A stretch of 64,000 bases of DNA, from positions 102,066-166,065 of the forward strand of contig NZ_JACIJO010000003.1 in NCBI RefSeq assembly GCF_014206875.1, in the 5' to 3' direction. The stretch is from Algoriphagus iocasae. Its GTDB lineage: Bacteria; Bacteroidota; Bacteroidia; Cytophagales; Cyclobacteriaceae. Numbering within the stretch: position 1 is the first letter of the stretch; the number at the start of each line of letters is the position of its first letter. Position numbers and translations under genes: made by a program. The notes beneath the pieces are model-generated. The model had not been told where the DNA came from, made no database searches, and worked only from the letters and a program-made list of their open reading frames with translations. This document shows, one piece after another, positions 1 to 7,729 of this stretch.

Positions 1-285
1 ATAAAATTTCATACTCGGAGAGTGAATTTTCAGTGTTGAAGAGTGAACGTTCATGCAAAAAGAGTAAAATTTCATTTTCAAAGAGTAAACGTTGAGTGCT
101 CAGGTATAAAATTTCATACTCGGAGAGTGAATTTTCAGTGTTGAAGAGTGAACGTTCATGCAAAAAGAGTAAAATTTCATTTTCAAAGAGTAAACGTTGA
201 CTGTTCAGGTATAAAATTTTATACTCAAAGAGTGAAGTTTCAGTATAAAAGAATGAAAATCGCAGCTAAGAGAATGGATAATCTC
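1..285. repeat. 21-bp units in a 105-bp higher-order tandem repeat
   Basis: The sequence at 1-105 recurs almost exactly at 106-210, and a decayed third copy starts at 211. Each 105-bp period is made of five 21-bp subunits, most opening with agagtgaa or agagtaaa followed by tttt, attt or cgtt. Because 21 is a multiple of 3 the repeat keeps codon phase and reads on the plus strand as seven-residue units of the RVKFxxx or RVNVxxx type. A TGA interrupts that frame once in each full copy (37-39 and 142-144). I read it as non-coding or formerly coding repeat DNA rather than a gene. The weak open frame from 148 to 399 is a by-product. Confidence 0.85.
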
Positions 286-348
286 TGTTTTAGAGTGATA
301 GAAAAAGTAGCTACCTCTCCTGAAATCATTTATGGTTGCGCAACTTTT

Positions 349-384
349 TATTTTTGTCTAAAGTATATACTTTTAGTAATACTT
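349..384 (+). promoter_or_regulatory. Promoter -7 element and palindromic operator of the toxin-antitoxin operon
   Basis: TATTTTTG at 349-356 matches the Bacteroidota -7 consensus TAnnTTTG exactly; I see no good TTTG at the usual -33 distance. Just downstream, 360-373 (aaagtatatacttt) is a perfect 14-bp palindrome, followed by a related half-site agtaatactt at 375-384. A palindrome between the promoter and the antitoxin start is where an RHH antitoxin would bind to repress its own operon. That role is inference. Confidence 0.5.
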
Positions 385-395
385 AAGACCATACC

Positions 396-632
396 ATGAA
401 AACTTTATCCCTAAAACTGGACGATGAAATCTTTGAAGAAACCGAGGAGGTTTTGAAAGAAAAAGGCATTGCGAGAAATCGATACATCAACGAGGCGGTG
501 GATTTCTACAATCGCTACAATCATCGAAAAAAACTGGCCAAAGCCTTTGAAAAAGCAAGTGCTATGGTGGGTGAATCTTCTATGGACATTAATGCTGAAT
601 TTGACCAACTGATGGATGAAGGAGCAGTTTGA
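396..632 (+). CDS. Ribbon-helix-helix antitoxin of a MazEF/PemIK-type module
   Basis: A 78-residue acidic protein opening with MKTLSLKLDDEIFEE, the beta-strand of a ribbon-helix-helix DNA-binding fold, followed by an RNRYINEAVDFYN-like helix pair. The C-terminal half (AKAFEKASAMVGES...EFDQLMDEGAV) is acidic and probably the toxin-binding tail. Its stop lies inside the next gene (17-bp overlap), so the two products are likely made in a coupled way, as in other type II toxin-antitoxin modules. It is expected to neutralise the downstream RNase and to repress the operon through the palindrome at 360-373. Confidence 0.85.
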   Translation: MKTLSLKLDDEIFEETEEVLKEKGIARNRYINEAVDFYNRYNHRKKLAKAFEKASAMVGESSMDINAEFDQLMDEGAV

Positions 633-957
633 TGTCTGGTTGGTGAATTTAAATCCAGCAAAAGGAACAGAACCCGGCAAGATCCGTCCATGTGTTATTA
701 TCCAAACAAATCTCCTTAATCAGGTGGGCCATCCATCCACTCTAATTTGCCCGATTACCTCACAGATTTCTGAGGATGAAAATATTCTTAGAGTCAGGAT
801 CGATCAAAAAGATACAGGCTTGGATCAGGAATCCGAAATTTTAGTGGATCAAATCCGTGCCTTGGATAATCGCCGTTTTCTGGAAAAACTCGGAAAAATC
901 AGTAAGGAAAAAGCCTTGGAACTTCGGACTAAGCTAAAGGCAGTGATGGATTTTTAG
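616..957 (+). CDS. MazF/PemK-family endoribonuclease toxin
   Basis: 113 residues, the usual size of MazF/PemK toxins. The N-terminus FDVWLVNLNPAKGTEPGKIRPCVIIQ carries the family signature: a G-x-E-x-G-K-x-R-P-(C/V)-V-I loop with the catalytic Arg, followed by a conserved LICPITSQ strand in which the Ser/Thr is the second active-site residue. The end, LVDQIRALDNRRFLEKLGKISKE, is the typical MazF C-terminus. The family cleaves mRNA at short specific sequences; the target of this one cannot be read from the sequence. It overlaps the antitoxin gene by 17 bp and all motifs look intact, so it is probably functional. Confidence 0.9.
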   Translation: MKEQFDVWLVNLNPAKGTEPGKIRPCVIIQTNLLNQVGHPSTLICPITSQISEDENILRVRIDQKDTGLDQESEILVDQIRALDNRRFLEKLGKISKEKALELRTKLKAVMDF

Positions 958-1056
958 AGGGGGAGTTTTGAATTTTAGAAAATAGGAAGGTGGTTTGCAA
1001 ACTCATCTAGATGAGGCGAATTTCATTCTTAACTGTTTAAATCCCAGCTCCCAGCT

Positions 1057-1177
1057 CTTCGAGATTTATAATCTCGAAGCTTTATCCGAAGATTTACAAT
1101 CTTATATATTAATGTGCTTTTCTGTTTACGAGGATTGAAAAACAAATGAAATAGGTTCAGGATTTGTAATCCTGAAC
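1057..1177. repeat. Cluster of REP-like palindromes in the 958-1405 intergenic stretch
   Basis: Three related palindromes share the core gatt-N3-aatc: 1057-1079 (10-bp arms, loop TAT), 1089-1103 (6-bp arms, loop TAC) and 1155-1177 (perfect 10-bp arms, loop TGT). A less similar palindrome, gggat-tggc-atccc, lies at 1349-1362 over the aguB promoter. Variable arms with a constant inner core are typical of dispersed REP elements of the kind mobilised by RAYT transposases. No such transposase is in this window. The rest of 958-1405 holds no gene that I can support. Confidence 0.6.
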
Positions 1178-1232
1178 AGCGGACTTTTAGTACTAACATT
1201 TTTGCACGATGGTCGGAATGACCTTATTTGAT

Positions 1233-1261
1233 GAGATTGCCACGCTTCGCTCGCAATGACG
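1233..1261. repeat. Short dispersed-repeat fragment
   Basis: The string gagattgccacgcttcgctc followed by gcaatgacg matches, from memory, a short repeat found many times in intergenic DNA of Bacteroidota genomes. It contains a small hairpin (gcgaagc type). Its copy number cannot be judged from one window. Confidence 0.4.
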
Positions 1262-1345
1262 ATAAAAAGATGATTGAATCATTTTCCTTACTCTTTCGTT
1301 ATTCTGATCCTTTGCTAAATGCTTCCCGGAATTTCAAATCCTGAA

Positions 1346-1377
1346 TTTGGGATTGGCATCCCGCAAAAGTATCTTTG
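1346..1377 (+). promoter_or_regulatory. Promoter of the aguBA operon
   Basis: TTTG at 1346-1349 and TATCTTTG at 1370-1377 are separated by 20 bases, a full match to the Bacteroidota housekeeping promoter TTTG-N19/20-TAnnTTTG. The predicted transcript would start about 7 bases after the -7 element and leave a leader of roughly 20 nt before the GTG at 1406. A small palindrome (1349-1362) sits between the two elements and could be an operator, but it may also be a REP relic. Confidence 0.6.
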
Positions 1378-1405
1378 TACCCTTAATCCTTAAAATCAAA
1401 CGATA

Positions 1406-2281
1406 GTGGCAAATAAATCTGTAAAAGTAGGCTTGGTCCAGTTATCTTGCTCTGCGGATGTAGCAGCAAATTTGGAGAAAACCATAGCAGGTGTCAGAAA
1501 GGCTGCGGCCCAAGGCGCTCAAGTCGTGGTGCTTCAAGAGCTGTTCCGTTCCCTTTATTTTTGTGATGTAGAAGACTACGAAAACTTCAAGTTGGCAGAG
1601 GCCATCCCTGGTCCGTCCACAGACACTTTTGGTGCCTTGGCAAAGGAACTTGGCGTGGTGATCGTGGCTTCACTTTTTGAGAAAAGAGCAGAAGGTTTGT
1701 ATCATAATACCACCGCAGTTTTGGATGCGGATGGAACCTACCTTGGCAAATACAGAAAGATGCATATTCCGGATGATCCGGGTTATTTTGAGAAGTTCTA
1801 CTTCACTCCTGGTGATTTGGGCTACAAGGTTTTTCCTACCAAATTTGGAAATATCGGAGTCTTGATTTGCTGGGATCAGTGGTATCCGGAAGCAGCGAGA
1901 ATCACAGCTTTAAAAGGAGCGGACTTCCTCGTGTACCCAACCGCAATCGGATGGCATAAGGATCAGGATGGCCTGACCAATGACGAGCAATACGGCGCTT
2001 GGCAGACAATCCAGCGTTCACATGCCGTGGCCAATGGCATTCCAGTCGTTTCTGTGAACCGTTGTGGGATCGAAGGAGATATGAAATTCTGGGGTGGAAG
2101 TTTTGTGTCCAACCCATTTGGAAGAGTGATTTTCCAGGCAAGTCATGAAGAAGAGCAAATCCATGTGGAGGAACTTGATTTTGCAGGTTCTGATAGATAT
2201 AGAACGCATTGGCCATTCTTGAGAGATCGTAGAATTGATTCTTACCAACCGATTACAAAACGATTCCTGGACGAAGAATAG
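1406..2281 (+). CDS. aguB: N-carbamoylputrescine amidohydrolase
   Basis: A 291-residue nitrilase-superfamily enzyme that hydrolyses N-carbamoylputrescine to putrescine, ammonia and CO2, the last step of the agmatine route to polyamines. The catalytic triad is visible: Glu45 (VVLQELF), Lys118 (GKYRKMHIPD) and Cys155 (GVLICWDQWYPE). The sequence YFTPGDLGYKVFPTKFGNIG between Lys and Cys, and the overall length, match AguB rather than general nitrilases. It begins with GTG; I see no in-frame ATG nearby, and the promoter lies just upstream. Only 6 bp separate it from the agmatine deiminase gene, which confirms the pathway and an operon. Confidence 0.95.
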   Translation: MANKSVKVGLVQLSCSADVAANLEKTIAGVRKAAAQGAQVVVLQELFRSLYFCDVEDYENFKLAEAIPGPSTDTFGALAKELGVVIVASLFEKRAEGLYHNTTAVLDADGTYLGKYRKMHIPDDPGYFEKFYFTPGDLGYKVFPTKFGNIGVLICWDQWYPEAARITALKGADFLVYPTAIGWHKDQDGLTNDEQYGAWQTIQRSHAVANGIPVVSVNRCGIEGDMKFWGGSFVSNPFGRVIFQASHEEEQIHVEELDFAGSDRYRTHWPFLRDRRIDSYQPITKRFLDEE

Positions 2282-2287
2282 GCATTC

Positions 2288-3364
2288 ATGGCAGACATTT
2301 TTGAATTAGCAAAATCAGGAGAAGTCACTCCGGCGGAGCTGGGATATTATTTCCCAGCCGAATTTGCACCCCATACAAGTACTTGGCTGAGTTGGCCGCA
2401 TAAAGAAGAATCCTGGCCTGGCAAAATCCACACAATTTACCCTGCCTATTCGGAATTTATCAAGATCGTCGCCAAAGGTGAGATCGTGAATATCAATGTG
2501 GCTGATGAGGCGATGAAAGACTTTGCTTTGGCACAACTGGAAAAAGCAGGAGCTGACCTTAGCCAGATCAAGTTTCATTTCTTCCCAACCAATGATGCTT
2601 GGTGCCGTGATCATGGTCCTGCATTTCTGATCAATCCTAATGCCGCTGAAAAGAAGGTTTTGGTGAAGTGGAATTACAATGCTTGGGGAAACAAATATCC
2701 GCCACATGACCTGGATAACCAGATTCCCTATCGCATTGCGGAGCATCTGGGAATTCCTTGTTTTAGCCCTGGAATCGTCATGGAAGGCGGTTCGGTGGAG
2801 TTTAATGGCAAAGGAACGCTTTTGACTTCTAGAGCTTGTCTGCTAAATGAAAACAGAAATCCACATCTGATCCAGTCTCAGATCGAGAAATATCTTTGCG
2901 ACTATTATGGTGTTAATCATATCCTTTGGGTAGGAGATGGGATTGTGGGAGATGATACCGACGGGCATATTGATGACATCACGCGCTTTGTAAATGCCGA
3001 TACCGTGGTGACGGTAGTAGAAGAAAATAAGTTGGATGAAAATCACTTGTTGCTGGAGGAAAACCTGCAGGAACTGAAGCAAATGCGTCTGGAAGATGGC
3101 AAGCAATTGAACATTGTGGAGTTGCCGATGCCGGAAGCAAAGTATTACGAAGACCAGCGATTGCCGGCATCCTATGCGAATTTCTACATCGCCAATGAGG
3201 CGGTAGTTGTTCCGACATTCCGAGACAAAAATGACCAAAAGGCATTGGATATTTTAAGTAATTGCTTCAAAGACCGCAAAGTAGTCGGAGTCGATTCACT
3301 CGATATCATCTGGGGCTTGGGTAGTTTTCACTGTCTTAGTCAGCAGGAACCGGAAGTGCAGTAG
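2288..3364 (+). CDS. aguA: Agmatine deiminase
   Basis: 358 residues of the agmatine deiminase/Porphyromonas-type PAD family, which converts agmatine to N-carbamoylputrescine, the substrate of the preceding gene product. Visible family motifs are the N-terminal PAEFAPHTSTWLSWPH, NDAWCRDHGPAFL, the metal/guanidine-binding stretch GDDTDGHIDDITRFV, and the catalytic cysteine Cys349 in GSFHCLSQQEP near the C-terminus. Enzyme order in the operon is reversed relative to pathway order. An intrinsic terminator follows at 3376-3438, so the operon is likely these two genes only. Confidence 0.95.
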   Translation: MADIFELAKSGEVTPAELGYYFPAEFAPHTSTWLSWPHKEESWPGKIHTIYPAYSEFIKIVAKGEIVNINVADEAMKDFALAQLEKAGADLSQIKFHFFPTNDAWCRDHGPAFLINPNAAEKKVLVKWNYNAWGNKYPPHDLDNQIPYRIAEHLGIPCFSPGIVMEGGSVEFNGKGTLLTSRACLLNENRNPHLIQSQIEKYLCDYYGVNHILWVGDGIVGDDTDGHIDDITRFVNADTVVTVVEENKLDENHLLLEENLQELKQMRLEDGKQLNIVELPMPEAKYYEDQRLPASYANFYIANEAVVVPTFRDKNDQKALDILSNCFKDRKVVGVDSLDIIWGLGSFHCLSQQEPEVQ

Positions 3365-3375
3365 GAAGTTTTAAT

Positions 3376-3438
3376 TCAGAAATCTAAAGTCAGAATTATG
3401 AAATTTTCAAGATTCTGACTTTAGCTTTCTGATTTTTT
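3376..3438 (+). terminator. Intrinsic terminator of aguBA
   Basis: An inverted repeat with 21-base arms (3376-3396 and 3412-3432, two adjacent mismatches) is followed by a run of seven T. It lies 11 bases after the aguA stop codon. Confidence 0.8.
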
Positions 3439-3634
3439 TGCTTTCTGCGATTCTACAATAAATCCCCCTTGCCCCCTTTGAATAAGGATTTTCTTTTCTA
3501 GTCACAATTATTCTTCAAGGGGGAGTTGATCCGTGTTTCACAATCTATTTGAGGTAGCTAATTTTTAGATTTCTGACTTTAGCATTCTGATTTTTCAACC
3601 TACCTTCGGCAGGCAAGCTGTCCACTGCTTCTGC
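3439..3634. repeat. Intergenic repeats between convergent operons
   Basis: At 3570-3590 the sequence tttctgactttagcattctg is a further, near-identical copy of the right arm of the aguA terminator, again followed by TTTTT. In between, a C-rich stretch (3463-3480) and a G-rich stretch (3514-3523, ttcaaggggg) form an imperfect inverted repeat. At 3600-3616 cctaccttcggcagg is a small hairpin that could stop transcription of the ABC operon coming from the right. No gene is seen here. Confidence 0.55.
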
Positions 3635-4327
3635 TCACTGCCCACTTATAACCCTTCCATCCTCCATCTCAATAATCCTATCGGTGCCTTCGGCGAATTC
3701 GGGGTCGTGGGTTACGATCAGCATGGTTTGCCCAAACTCCTGAGCTAATTCCTTGAATTTATTAAAAACAATGTCGGAGTTCTTTTTGTCGAGATTCCCT
3801 GTAGGTTCGTCTCCCATAATCAACAAAGGATCATTGATCAAAGCTCTGGCAATGGCAACACGCTGTTTTTGACCGCCAGAAAGTTGGTAAGCCTTCTTCA
3901 ATGCATGCTCTTCCATCTCAAAGATTTTGAGTTTTTCCATCGCCCGGTGTTCCAGTTCTTCTCTAGAGAATTTCCCTAGCTTCAGACCCGGAATCATGAT
4001 GTTTTCCAAGACAGAAAATTCATTGAGCAGGTAGTGGAACTGAAAGACAAAGCCGATTTTTTCATTTCGAAGTTTGGCGAGGTAGTTGGCTGGTTTTCCG
4101 GAAATCATTTCTTCGTCCATCCATAATTCACCAGAAAATGCGGTGTCCATCGTGGAGAGGATGTAGAGAAGTGTAGATTTCCCGCAACCAGATTTTCCCA
4201 CCACCGAGACAAATTCTCCCCGGTTGATGTTAAAAGTTACTTTTTTCAACACCTGAGTTTTCACAGGATTGTAAAAGTATTTATCAATGCCTCGAGCCTC
4301 CAAAACCGATTTCTTTTCCTGGGTCAT
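3635..4327 (-). CDS. ABC exporter ATP-binding subunit (MacB/LolD type)
   Basis: 230 residues with a complete ABC ATPase: Walker A GKSGCGKST (44-52), Q-loop FQFHYLLNEFSVLENI, signature LSGGQKQRVAIARAL, Walker B LLIMGDEPTGNLD and the switch His in VTHDPEF. The pattern MIPGLK...GEPTGNLD-like wording is typical of the MacB/LolD/FtsE group that energises mechanotransmission transporters rather than importers. It is the last of three overlapping minus-strand genes (its start overlaps the permease stop by 4 bp), so it is translated with the permease. Substrate is unknown; lipoproteins, peptides, drugs or siderophores are all possible for this family. Confidence 0.9.
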   Translation of the reverse strand: MTQEKKSVLEARGIDKYFYNPVKTQVLKKVTFNINRGEFVSVVGKSGCGKSTLLYILSTMDTAFSGELWMDEEMISGKPANYLAKLRNEKIGFVFQFHYLLNEFSVLENIMIPGLKLGKFSREELEHRAMEKLKIFEMEEHALKKAYQLSGGQKQRVAIARALINDPLLIMGDEPTGNLDKKNSDIVFNKFKELAQEFGQTMLIVTHDPEFAEGTDRIIEMEDGRVISGQ

Positions 4328-5580
4328 TTTCCTCTGATTATGTCTACAGGATCTACTGAACTCGCTTTTCTTGCAGGAAAATAACCTGCGAAATAGGTGG
4401 TGACCACGGAGAAAATCCCACCGATCAGGTAATATTTGGGATTGAAGTCTACCGGAAAGGTTTTAATCGTTGGCAGGGCTTCTGTCTCAAAAGGGATTCG
4501 TTCTATTCCCAAACAGGCAAAATAGCCCAGTATCAACCCAACGGCTCCTCCAATGATGCCGATGGCCAATGCGATGCTGATGAAAATTCTCTTGACATCC
4601 GAAGCATTAAATCCGATTGCTTTGAGAATGGCGATGGTGTCTAGCTTTTCATAAATCATCATGTTAAGGATATTATAAATCCCAAAACCTGAAACTACCA
4701 ACAGCGTAATTCCCACTGCGTAACTGATCAGTGTTCGGATGCTGGTGCCAGTCTCAAACTGAGCATTAACAGTTTGAATATCATCGGCATCAATTTCGAA
4801 AATGTCTCTGTATTCTTTTGCCAAAGCCGGAGCCATGTCCAGATCGGTCAGTTTTACCTGAATATCGGTGATGTAAGAGGCTGGTTCGCCCAACATCTTT
4901 TGCACGGTTTCTATGGATGCAAAGCTATTTGAGTTGTCATAGTCCGCTAATCCCGACTGGTAATAACCGACAACTTTTAGCTGGATTTTATTGCCTTGTG
5001 CGGAAGTTGCCTGGATGACGTCGCCAATGTCTGCAAGCATTCGATCTGCAGCACCTTTTCCTAAAATGATGCTATTGGTCTGTTTTAATTCTTCGTAATT
5101 CCCCGTTGTGATATAGTCCTGGAAGGAGAAAAGTTCAGCCTCCTTGTCCACATCAATTCCGTTGACTACGCCAGTGATATCTATCGTCCCCACATTGAAA
5201 AACACCTGCGCTGAGATTTTGGGACTTAACCCTTTTACCCTTGGATCGGCTTCAAGGGTATTCATAATCGATTCACTGTTATGGATCGAAAGTCTGCTGG
5301 TGCTAGGCCTGACAGAGCGGATGACATTAATGGAGTTTGAAAACTCCTTGGTGATATCGATGGGTTGATCTGGGTTGGGTTTGATCTCGTTGTAAAAACG
5401 AATGTGTGGCGTTCTGTTTAATACCAGTCCATCGAGCATCTTATTCAGTCCGTTCATAAACCCCAGCAAAGTCACAAACATGGTGATGCTGAAAGTCACC
5501 CCGATGGCGGCTACCAACGTTTGCTTCAGCCTGGCGGTCATCAATGCTCTGGAGATTTCAATGATCAGGTACCAATTCAT
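4324..5580 (-). CDS. ABC exporter permease, MacB/FtsX-like
   Basis: 418 residues: an N-terminal membrane helix at about 20-45, a large periplasmic domain (MacB-PCD type, about 50-280) and three C-terminal helices at about 285-310, 332-360 and 383-405, which is the FtsX/MacB type VII topology. The stretch MIYEKLDTIAILKAIGFNASDVKRIF between helices 2 and 3 is the conserved cytoplasmic coupling segment of the family. It ends with YFPARKASSVDPVDIIRG, the standard C-terminus. It overlaps both neighbours by 4 bp (ATGA), so adaptor, permease and ATPase form one translationally coupled unit. The ATPase is separate, unlike in MacB itself. Confidence 0.88.
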   Translation of the reverse strand: MNWYLIIEISRALMTARLKQTLVAAIGVTFSITMFVTLLGFMNGLNKMLDGLVLNRTPHIRFYNEIKPNPDQPIDITKEFSNSINVIRSVRPSTSRLSIHNSESIMNTLEADPRVKGLSPKISAQVFFNVGTIDITGVVNGIDVDKEAELFSFQDYITTGNYEELKQTNSIILGKGAADRMLADIGDVIQATSAQGNKIQLKVVGYYQSGLADYDNSNSFASIETVQKMLGEPASYITDIQVKLTDLDMAPALAKEYRDIFEIDADDIQTVNAQFETGTSIRTLISYAVGITLLVVSGFGIYNILNMMIYEKLDTIAILKAIGFNASDVKRIFISIALAIGIIGGAVGLILGYFACLGIERIPFETEALPTIKTFPVDFNPKYYLIGGIFSVVTTYFAGYFPARKASSVDPVDIIRGK

Positions 5581-6692
5581 TTTTTTGGCTTGATCAAAAC
5601 GGTGGACTCATCAATCCCTTTCAAGATCTGCGCATACTGGAAATTTTTAATTCCGACTTTCACCCGAAGGGTGTCTTCATTTTCATTGACTACTAAAGAA
5701 TCGGCGATCAGATAGGTCCTTGGGATCACCACTGCCTTAATTCTGACTTCGGTGATGATATTCGCCTCGAGGCTTAGATTTGGATAAAGCTGAGGTGGCG
5801 CCTTGGTGAATTTTGCCTCTACTTTAAAACTTTTGGTTTGGGTATCCATAATCGGATAAATTTTATCCACCACGGCTTCGAATGATTCTCCTTTGTAGCT
5901 GTCCATTGATACCATGACTGGCTGACCCAATTTTATTTTTGAGATGTCGTATTCATCCACCTGCAGTTCCAATAGAAAATCATCTACACTTCCCAAAACC
6001 GCCAAGGCTACTTGTGGAGTGACCATTTCTCCTTTTTCCTTGAGAAGCGCATAAACTTTTCCATTGATTTTGCTTTTCAAAACATAATCACTTTCCAAAA
6101 CTTTGCTGATCGCCAGATTTTTAGAAGCACTATTGGAGTTAAATTCTATTTCTCTTTTAAGGTCCTGATATCGGATCAAAGCCGATTCATAAGCCGTTTT
6201 GGAATTCTCCCAATTCAGTTTTCTCTGTTCAAACTCTACTTCTGTCCCGATATTCTGATCGTGAAGTGCCTTCTGACGCACATAAAGTAATGAGTCATTC
6301 TGCATTTTGCTTTTATTGACATCAATGGTCAACTGCAAATCCCGAAGTCGGGACTGATTGGCCTGAAGATCCGAATAGGCTTTGGCTATTTCTGCACTTT
6401 CCCGACTTAGTTTTTCCCGCTCATTATAGACTGCCAGCAATGGAGTTCCAATGGAAACAGAGTCTCCTTCTTCCACAAAAATTTCCTGAATAGGCCCGCT
6501 GGCATTGGTGAAGGCATCGTATTGATTGACTGCCTTTATATTTCCAGAAGCATAAACTGATTCTGTGATGGCTTTTCGTTCGGGGGTGATTTTATCCACA
6601 TCAGAATTACCGCATCCAAAGAGGAAAAGAAAAATGAATGAAAAACCAGCAATGGGAAAGTAGGCTGGGTACTCAAAGGAAATTTTTTTCAT
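5577..6692 (-). CDS. Periplasmic adaptor lipoprotein of the ABC exporter (HlyD/MacA family)
   Basis: 371 residues. The N-terminal hydrophobic segment ends in LFLFGC, a lipobox with Cys27, so this adaptor is probably lipid-anchored. It then shows a biotinyl-lipoyl half (GPIQEIFVEEGDSVSIGTPL), a long helical hairpin (about 90-190), the second lipoyl half (SKINGKVYALLKEKGEMVTPQ) and beta-barrel segments (KIKLGQPVMVSMDSYKGE). This is the membrane-fusion-protein order of MacA/HlyD. It is first in the operon and would connect the permease to an outer-membrane channel; no TolC-type gene is adjacent. Confidence 0.88.
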   Translation of the reverse strand: MKKISFEYPAYFPIAGFSFIFLFLFGCGNSDVDKITPERKAITESVYASGNIKAVNQYDAFTNASGPIQEIFVEEGDSVSIGTPLLAVYNEREKLSRESAEIAKAYSDLQANQSRLRDLQLTIDVNKSKMQNDSLLYVRQKALHDQNIGTEVEFEQRKLNWENSKTAYESALIRYQDLKREIEFNSNSASKNLAISKVLESDYVLKSKINGKVYALLKEKGEMVTPQVALAVLGSVDDFLLELQVDEYDISKIKLGQPVMVSMDSYKGESFEAVVDKIYPIMDTQTKSFKVEAKFTKAPPQLYPNLSLEANIITEVRIKAVVIPRTYLIADSLVVNENEDTLRVKVGIKNFQYAQILKGIDESTVLIKPKK

Positions 6693-6845
6693 GGGTAATC
6701 TTTGAGTGAAAAGAGGGTTTGATGAATTGAAAATAAGGACAATTAAGGGATAAGTCCAGCTTTTTCAATCTGTATTAAATTTTTATTCGTAATTGAAAGG
6801 AATCAATTAATTTAGTAATCAATCAGATTTTGCCCTATTTCATTT

Positions 6846-7727
6846 ATGAAACGACTTTTCTCAAGCGCTTTTCTTTTGCTTGCCATTTCATTCCTTTTTG
6901 ATTCCTGTGCTTTCAAAGGGATTCATCGGTATAAGAATCTAGAATTTACGGATTCCAGTTTAGCCAACGATCTTCCTAAAGAAAATCTGAATGTTTTTGC
7001 CCCGAAGAAAGCCGAAAATCTTCCTGTGATGGTTTTCCTTTATGGTGGAAGTTGGGAGAGGGGCAAAAAGGAGATTTATGATTTTTTGGGAAGTAGAATG
7101 GCAAGAAGGGAAGTGGTCACGGTGATCGCTGATTATCCGCTTTCTCCGGAATATCAGGTGGATGATATGGTAGAAACAGCGGCCCAAGCTGTGTTATGGA
7201 CGAAAAAGAACATCGCTAACTACGGGGGAGATCCTGATAGAATTTTTATTGCAGGACATTCTGCCGGAGCACATTTGGCAGCAGTGTTATCAACCAATAA
7301 TGAATATTTTGAGGAATTGGAATCGGTCAATCCAATTAAAGGAGGGATTTTGATCGATCCAGCAGGATTGGATATGCATTGGTTCTTGAGCGACTATCCT
7401 CAGGAGGGTAAGAAGTACATCAAGACTTTTACGGAAGATCCGGCTGTTTGGGAAGAATATTCTCCGATCAACTTTCTAGAAGATCAAAAAATCCCATTGC
7501 TGATTTTGGAAGGAGGAAGGACTTATCCAAGTATTACGGAAAGCATAGACCGCTTTCTGAAAGAAGCTGATGAGCAGGATGTGGAGGTGTCATACGAGTT
7601 TTATCCTCATAAGAAACATGTGAAAATGATCACACAATTCCTTTGGACTGGAAGCCAAGGCTATGACGATGTCCTGAATTTTATCAAAAAGGAAAGCAGT
7701 GAGGTAAAAAACGCCACGTCTTTTTAA
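6846..7727 (+). CDS. Alpha/beta-hydrolase lipoprotein, probable esterase
   Basis: 293 residues with a lipoprotein signal (lipobox LFDSC, Cys21). The fold is the BD-FAE/carboxylesterase type: an oxyanion-hole motif FLYGGSWERG, then a nucleophile elbow GHSAGAHLA at about residue 140, an acid region LLILEGGRTYPS and a C-terminal His in FYPHKKHVKMI. The context gives no substrate; it is followed 2 bp later by the convergent priA gene. Acting at the cell surface or in the periplasm on small esters is a reasonable inference for the family, nothing more. Confidence 0.8.
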   Translation: MKRLFSSAFLLLAISFLFDSCAFKGIHRYKNLEFTDSSLANDLPKENLNVFAPKKAENLPVMVFLYGGSWERGKKEIYDFLGSRMARREVVTVIADYPLSPEYQVDDMVETAAQAVLWTKKNIANYGGDPDRIFIAGHSAGAHLAAVLSTNNEYFEELESVNPIKGGILIDPAGLDMHWFLSDYPQEGKKYIKTFTEDPAVWEEYSPINFLEDQKIPLLILEGGRTYPSITESIDRFLKEADEQDVEVSYEFYPHKKHVKMITQFLWTGSQGYDDVLNFIKKESSEVKNATSF

Positions 7728-7729
7728 TT

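Noticed and set aside
1..285. CRISPR array
   Set aside because: The period is fixed and the units differ only by substitutions; there are no unrelated spacers between conserved repeats and no cas genes.
148..399. Open frame of 83 residues starting in the 21-bp repeat and reaching the antitoxin start
   Set aside because: It exists because the repeat is in codon phase. It begins at a GTG right after the in-frame TGA and its second half has no protein-like pattern.
411..680. Minus-strand frame opposite the toxin-antitoxin genes
   Set aside because: Two convincing plus-strand genes occupy the region; the minus frame has no recognisable features.
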